Below are positions 1 through 6,200 of a DNA stretch of 7,596 nucleotides, piece by piece (positions within the stretch are counted from its first letter, which is position 1; every line of letters starts with the position of its first letter). The notes below the pieces were generated by a model, which saw nothing but the letters and a program-made list of their open reading frames with translations, was not told the DNA's origin and made no database searches. The translations under genes were made by a program, and so were the position numbers. The stretch is from the NCBI GenBank assembly GCA_900754285.1, contig CAAECB010000093.1, positions 1 through 7,596 on the forward strand, written 5' to 3'. This stretch comes from Clostridia bacterium. GTDB taxonomy: Bacteria > Bacillota > Clostridia > TANB77 > CAG-508.

Positions 1-288
1 GAACAAAGAATAGAAAATATCACTGTCAATGACAAAGCAGCAAAAGTATCAGGAGAAAACAAATATGCCGTATCTGTAGAAAAAAGAGCAGACGGAACAG
101 GAACATTAAAAATAAAAACAAAAGATGCAACAGATCAAATAAGTATTGATGGAGGAACAACTTATGCAACAGGAACACTTGAAAAAGATATAAATATAGA
201 CACAAATCCAACAATAGTAAAAATCAAAGTAAAAACAACAAATGGCAAATTTGTAGACTATGTATTAACAATAAACATCATATCAAGT
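1..288 (+). repeat. Cadherin-like repeat 1 (5' edge possibly clipped)
   Basis: Residues 1-96. The window opens at the first strand (I-E-N-I-T-V-N-D-K), followed by the N-K-Y-A-V-S-V strand, a D-Q-I-S-I-D-G-G core strand and the closing V-K-I-K-V-K-T-T-N-G-K...Y-V-L-T-I strand pair. It is nearly complete, so earlier repeats probably lie upstream. T-ending codons (GCC, TCT, ATT, ACT, CTT) are somewhat commoner here than in most of the array. Confidence 0.72.
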
Positions 289-3200
289 AATGCAAGTTTA
301 GAAGAATTAACAGTAGATAATGTACAACCAACATCTGTAGGAGCAACAGAATATGAAATAATAATAAAAGACTCTGTAACAAAACCAGAAATACATGCAG
401 TAGCAAGTGATAGTAACTCTACAGTAAGCATAGATGCAAGCATACCAGAGAAAAAACAAACAACAAAAACAATAGATATGACAACAACAATGAAAAAGAC
501 AATACCAATTCAAGTAACAGCAGAAAATGGAGACAAAGTAACATATACTTTAACAATCTACAAAGAAGACTCACTAACAGAATTAGAAACAGTAACAGTA
601 GATGGAAAAGAAGCAACAAAAATAAGTGATACATCATACAAAGCAATAATACCAGCAGAATTAGTATCAAGTACAATAGAAGCAAAAACTCTATACACAA
701 AAGCAAGAGCAGAAATCAATAAACTAGGAGAAGAAGTACATGTTACAAAACAAGTAATAGCAACAATAGGAAATGAAACAATAGTAAAAATCTATGTAAG
801 ATTTGGAGAAGGAGAAAACGAAAGAGAAAAAGAATACACACTAATATTAGACAAAGAAGGAACAGAAGATATACAAGGATTATTATCAGTAACAGTAAAT
901 GGACACGAAATACAACCAGTAGGAAACATATATAATGCAAATATAGGAGAAATAGCACAAACAGCAACAGTAACTGCTATCACTATCAGTGATAAAGACT
1001 TAGTAAAAATAGGAGAAACAAACAGTAAAGAACATATATCAACAGAAGTAGTAGACTGTACAGAAATAATAACAACATACAAAATAACAGTAACAGACCC
1101 TGATAATCCAGAACAAACAAAAGAATATGTACTAAACATCAAAAAACCATCAGCAGACAATACACTATTATCATTAACAGTAGGAAACCAAGAATTTTCT
1201 AAAGAAGCAACAAGAATAAAAGGAACAAACACATATAAAGTAAGTATATCAGACACATATAACGAAATAAATGTAATAGGTAAAGCAAACTATGAACAAG
1301 CAAAAGTAAGTATAAATGGAGAAGAATATGAAGCAGAAATTTCCACAAGGTTGGTACAAATTGGGGAAAATGAACCAACAAAAATAGGAATTTTAGTAAA
1401 AGCATTAAATGGAGATATAGAAACATATACATTAGAAATTTATAAAGAAAATAGTAACACAAACCTAAAAGAAGTAACTGTAGATGGAAATAAAGCAGAA
1501 ATAAGCAAAATTGCAGAAAATACATATGAATACACATTAGACAAAAAAGTAGACACAATAACAATAGGAGCAATAGCAGAAGAAACAAAAACAAAAGTAG
1601 GAATAAACACAAATGAGCAAGAAGATGGAGCAACATATAGAAAAATAAAAATGGAAGGAAAAAGAATAGTTGTAAACATACCAGTAACAGCAGAAGATGG
1701 AACAACAAAAACATACACATTAATAATCAACGCACTTCCAGACAATGTAAATTTACTAAGTGTAAAAGTAGAAGGAAAAGAAGCAGAAGCTGTACCAGTA
1801 AACCAATACGAAGCACGAGTAAATAAAAATGCAACATCATTTGAACTATATGTAATTCCAGAAGATCCAAAAGCAAAAGTACAAATAGACAATAATATAG
1901 AAGTAACAGGAACAGCAAGTGCAACAATACCAAAAAATACCGATAAAGCAGAAGTAAAAATAAAAGTAACAGCACAAGATGGAACAACAGAAGAGTACAC
2001 ATTAATAGTTACAAACCAATCAGATGATTGTAAACTAGCAATACTAAAAGTAGATGGAGAAATATTAGAACCAGACGAACAAGGCAAATACCATGTAACA
2101 AAAAAATTCTTAACAGAATCTGTAGAAGTAGAAGCAATAGCAAATAATAGTTATGCACAAATAAACATAAACACACTAAAAGCAGTGCAAGAAGAACAAA
2201 AAGCAACAGTTACAACACCAGATGCACAAAACACAATCACAATAACAGTAACAGCAGAAGATGGAACAGCTAAAAAATACACACTAATAGTAGAAAAATT
2301 GCCAAACAACACTGAAGCAGAAATAACAATCATCTATAAAGAAGACGAAACGGTAAAAGTAAAAGACATAGAAATAGACGAAAATAACAAAGGTACAATA
2401 AGAATCGGAAAACAAGAAGAAGTTGATATTAAAGTTGTTGCCAAAGACCAACTAGCACAAATATCAATAAAAGGCGGATTAAATACAGAACATCAAGTAA
2501 CAGAAAAAATAATAACAACAGAAGAAACAACAAAAGTACCTGTACAAGTAACCGCACAAGATGGAACAATAAGAAATTATGAAATAACAATAATAAAAGC
2601 ATCAAATAACAACAACTTAGAAAAACTAGAAGCAGAAGGAATAAACCAATCAGATATTACACAAGTATCAGAAAACAAATATGAAATAAAAATGCCAGAC
2701 ACAATGAACAACCTTAAACTAAAAGGAACAGCAGAAAACGAATATGCAACAGTAAAAATAGCAGAAGGCACATATTCTACAAACAACATACAAGAAGAAA
2801 CAATAGAAGTAAACGAAACAGAAAAAGAAATAAAATTGTATGTAAAAGCAGAAAATGGAGACATCAAAGAATACACAATAGCAATACAAAAAGTAACAGA
2901 TTTAAGAGCAGAAAGCATCAAAGTAAATGACACAGAATGCATATTAGAAAATGGAAATTATATAGGATTTGTAGACAGAAACTCAAAACAAGCAGGACTA
3001 AAAATAAAACCAAAAAATCCAACAACACTAATTTCTATAAAAACAGGAATAAATGGAAAATGGGACAATCCAGAAGCAAAAGAAGAACATATTAAACAAA
3101 TAACATTAGAAGGAGAAGAAACAACAGTACTAATAAAAGCCCAAGATCCAAATAATCCAACAAGAACAAAAGAATACTCTGTAATAATCAAATACAAATC

Positions 3201-6200
3201 AGACAATGCAGATCTAGAAATAATACAAGTTGATGGAAAAGATGCAATAAAAACAGATGAAGGATATTATTCAACAACAACAATGGAAGCAACAACAAGC
3301 AAAATCTATGTAAAAGCATCAAACAAATATGCAAAAATAGAAATATCAACAAATCAAGCAGAACAAGGTGAAAGCACAAAAACAGTTACTCTAAGTAAAG
3401 AAAAGAAAACAACAGTAACAATAACAATAACAGCACAAGACAACACAACCAAAGTATACACACTAGTAATAGAAAGAAAATCAACAGACACAAGCTGTAC
3501 AATACAAATAAATAATCAACCAGCAGACGAAATAGATACAGCAACAAACACTTATGTAAAATATATTGAAAGAACAGATACAGAAGCAACAATACTAGTA
3601 AGAGCAACAAGTGATGAAGCAACAGTAGAAATAGCAGGAGACACAAAACTAAAGGCACTAGCAAAAACTGTTGAAATAGCAAGTGAAACAACAGAATTAG
3701 ATACAATAGTAACAGCTGAAAATGGGGAAAAAGCTGTATACCATATCAAAGTTGTAAAAAAATCAACAGACACAAGCATAAAAACAGTAAAAGTCGATAA
3801 CAAAATAATATCAGAAACAGACGGAAAATATATAGCAACAGTATATGATAAAGGAAGAGATACACAAGACACAGAAATAGAAATAACAGCAACAGAAGCA
3901 CACGCAAAAATACAAATAGGAGACGGAACAGAATGGAAACAAACACCAGCAACAAAAACTGAAACTTTCAAAGACGGAAACAGAAAAATAACATTAAACA
4001 TCAATATACAAGCACAAGATGGAGAAACACCAGCTATAACAAAAGTACTAGAAATCAACATAATATCAGATGATGTATCTATAAAATTAATAAAAAATGG
4101 AGAAAATGTAGTAACAAAATACGATTCAGAAACACACACATATAAAGAATATATATCAGCAGATACAGAACAAGTAAGTCTATCAATAGAAGCAAACAAC
4201 CAATACACAACTTTAAAATCAGGAGAAACAGAAGGAAAACCACAAATATCAATAAACAACATATCTGTAAAAGACCAAGAAGAAGTAGATGTAAAAGTAA
4301 CAGCAATAGCAGAAACAGGAAGAACACAACAATACACAATAAAACTACTAAGAAAATCCAAAAATGCAGATGCATCACATATCTATGTAGATAATACAGA
4401 CATAATAGACAGATTTGTAGACAAAGATTCAGTACCAACAAGTATAATCTCAATACCAAAAGAAAAAGACTTAGCAACAATCAAAGTTATTTCAGCAAAC
4501 GAATATGCAAGCATAAAAATAGGAGACACAGAAGAGCTAACAGGAAATGCAACAAAAAACATAAAATTACCATTAGAAGATGGAACAATAACAGTGCCAA
4601 TAGTAGTAACATCACAAGATGGAACAGTAACAAAAACATATAACATAATGTTTGTACGTCTATCAAATGACACAAAAATACAATGGTTAGAAGTAAACAA
4701 AAAACATATCATAGAAGATGAAAACGGAAACTATGAAATAACTGTAAAAGCAACAGAAGAAATAGCAAATGTAAAAATAGTATTATCAAATATCTTAGCA
4801 AAAGTAACAATGGGAGGAGAAGAAAAAGAAGGACAACTAGAAGAAAGCATAATCTTACCAAACGGAGACACAATAAAAACAATAACAGTTACAGCACTAG
4901 ACGGAACAGTAAAAAAATACAAACTAACAATACACAAACAACAAAACAACTTAGGATTAGAAAAAGTATATTTAGATGGAAGAAAAGCAACTAAGGTAGA
5001 TGATAACACATTTGAAATTGATGTAAAAAAAGGAACAACACAAGCAGAAATAAAAGCAATAGCAACAAAACAAACAGAATATGTAAGTGTAAATGGAAAC
5101 CTAAACACACAAGCACAAAACACAAACACAAACTGTTCATTAGAAAACAAACAAATACCAATCAGAATAACAGCAATGTTTGAAGGAGAAGTAGACGAAA
5201 CAAAAGACTACATCTTAAAAATAAAAGAAGTAGAAGAACCAGATGTATTAGAAGACTTAAAAGTAACAATAAAACTAGATGATGAAGAAATAGAACAAGA
5301 CACAGACGGAAACTATGTAAAAGTAGTAGACGCAAGTCAAGACAACAGCTCATTATGGGCAGGAATAACATCAGAAACATCACAAGTAAAAATAAAAGAC
5401 GGAAATGGAGAAACAGAATATGCAAATCCATCAAGTCAAAAAAACTTAAGTCTAAAAAACGGAGTAACAGAAGCCACTGTAACAGTAAAAAACGGTGCAG
5501 GAGAAGAAAAAGAATACAAAGTCTATGTAATAAAAGACACAGAAGACATAAGTAACAACAATATCCAAGAAATAATAGCAGGACAAGGAGCTGTAACAGA
5601 AGGAACAATTACACCAGAAGCAGATGGAACTTATACAACATATATTAAAAAAGATGCAACAACAATAGAATTAACAGCAAAAGCACAATATCCATATTCA
5701 AAAGTAAGTATAGAAGGAAACAGAGAAACAAGAGGAACAAACACAACAACAATAAATATGGGAAATACAGCAGAAAAACAAATAATAGTAAAAATAACCT
5801 CAATTGATGGAGATGTACAACAATATTTAGTAAATATCTATAGAGAGCCATCAGAACTATATCTAAAACAAGTATATGTAGACAACAGACTAACAACAAG
5901 AACAGACGATCAAAACTTTACAATAGATATAGTAAAAGGCACAAAAACAGTAGACATCAAAGCGATATTGTATGACCAAAACGAATATGTATCAATTGCA
6001 GGAAACACAGGAACACAATATCAAAACACATTACAACAATATGATGTATCACAAGGAAAAACAATCAAAATAATCGTATCAAACAAACTAGACAAAACAG
6101 CAGACGATTATAAAGAAAAAGAATACACACTAACACTAACAGAAGTGGATAAAGTAGAAGACCTACAAGACTTACAACTAACAATAAAAGTAGATGAACA

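Noticed and set aside
478..492. In-frame ATG codons (478, 490) as possible gene starts
   Set aside because: They fall inside a well-formed repeat with coding sequence continuing upstream to the window edge.
3552..4361. Long minus-strand ORF (269 codons) and about 30 other Leu/Phe/Ser-rich minus-strand ORFs across the window
   Set aside because: They are the complement of the real gene: A-rich codons read backwards give Leu, Phe and Ser, and A at third positions prevents stops out of phase. They overlap one another in different frames, show no domain pattern and lie opposite clear repeat-domain coding.
5355..5555. Plus-strand 66-codon ORF rich in Lys, Arg, Asn and Ser
   Set aside because: It lies in another frame inside repeats 19-20 of the main gene, and its composition is just the A-rich DNA read out of frame.
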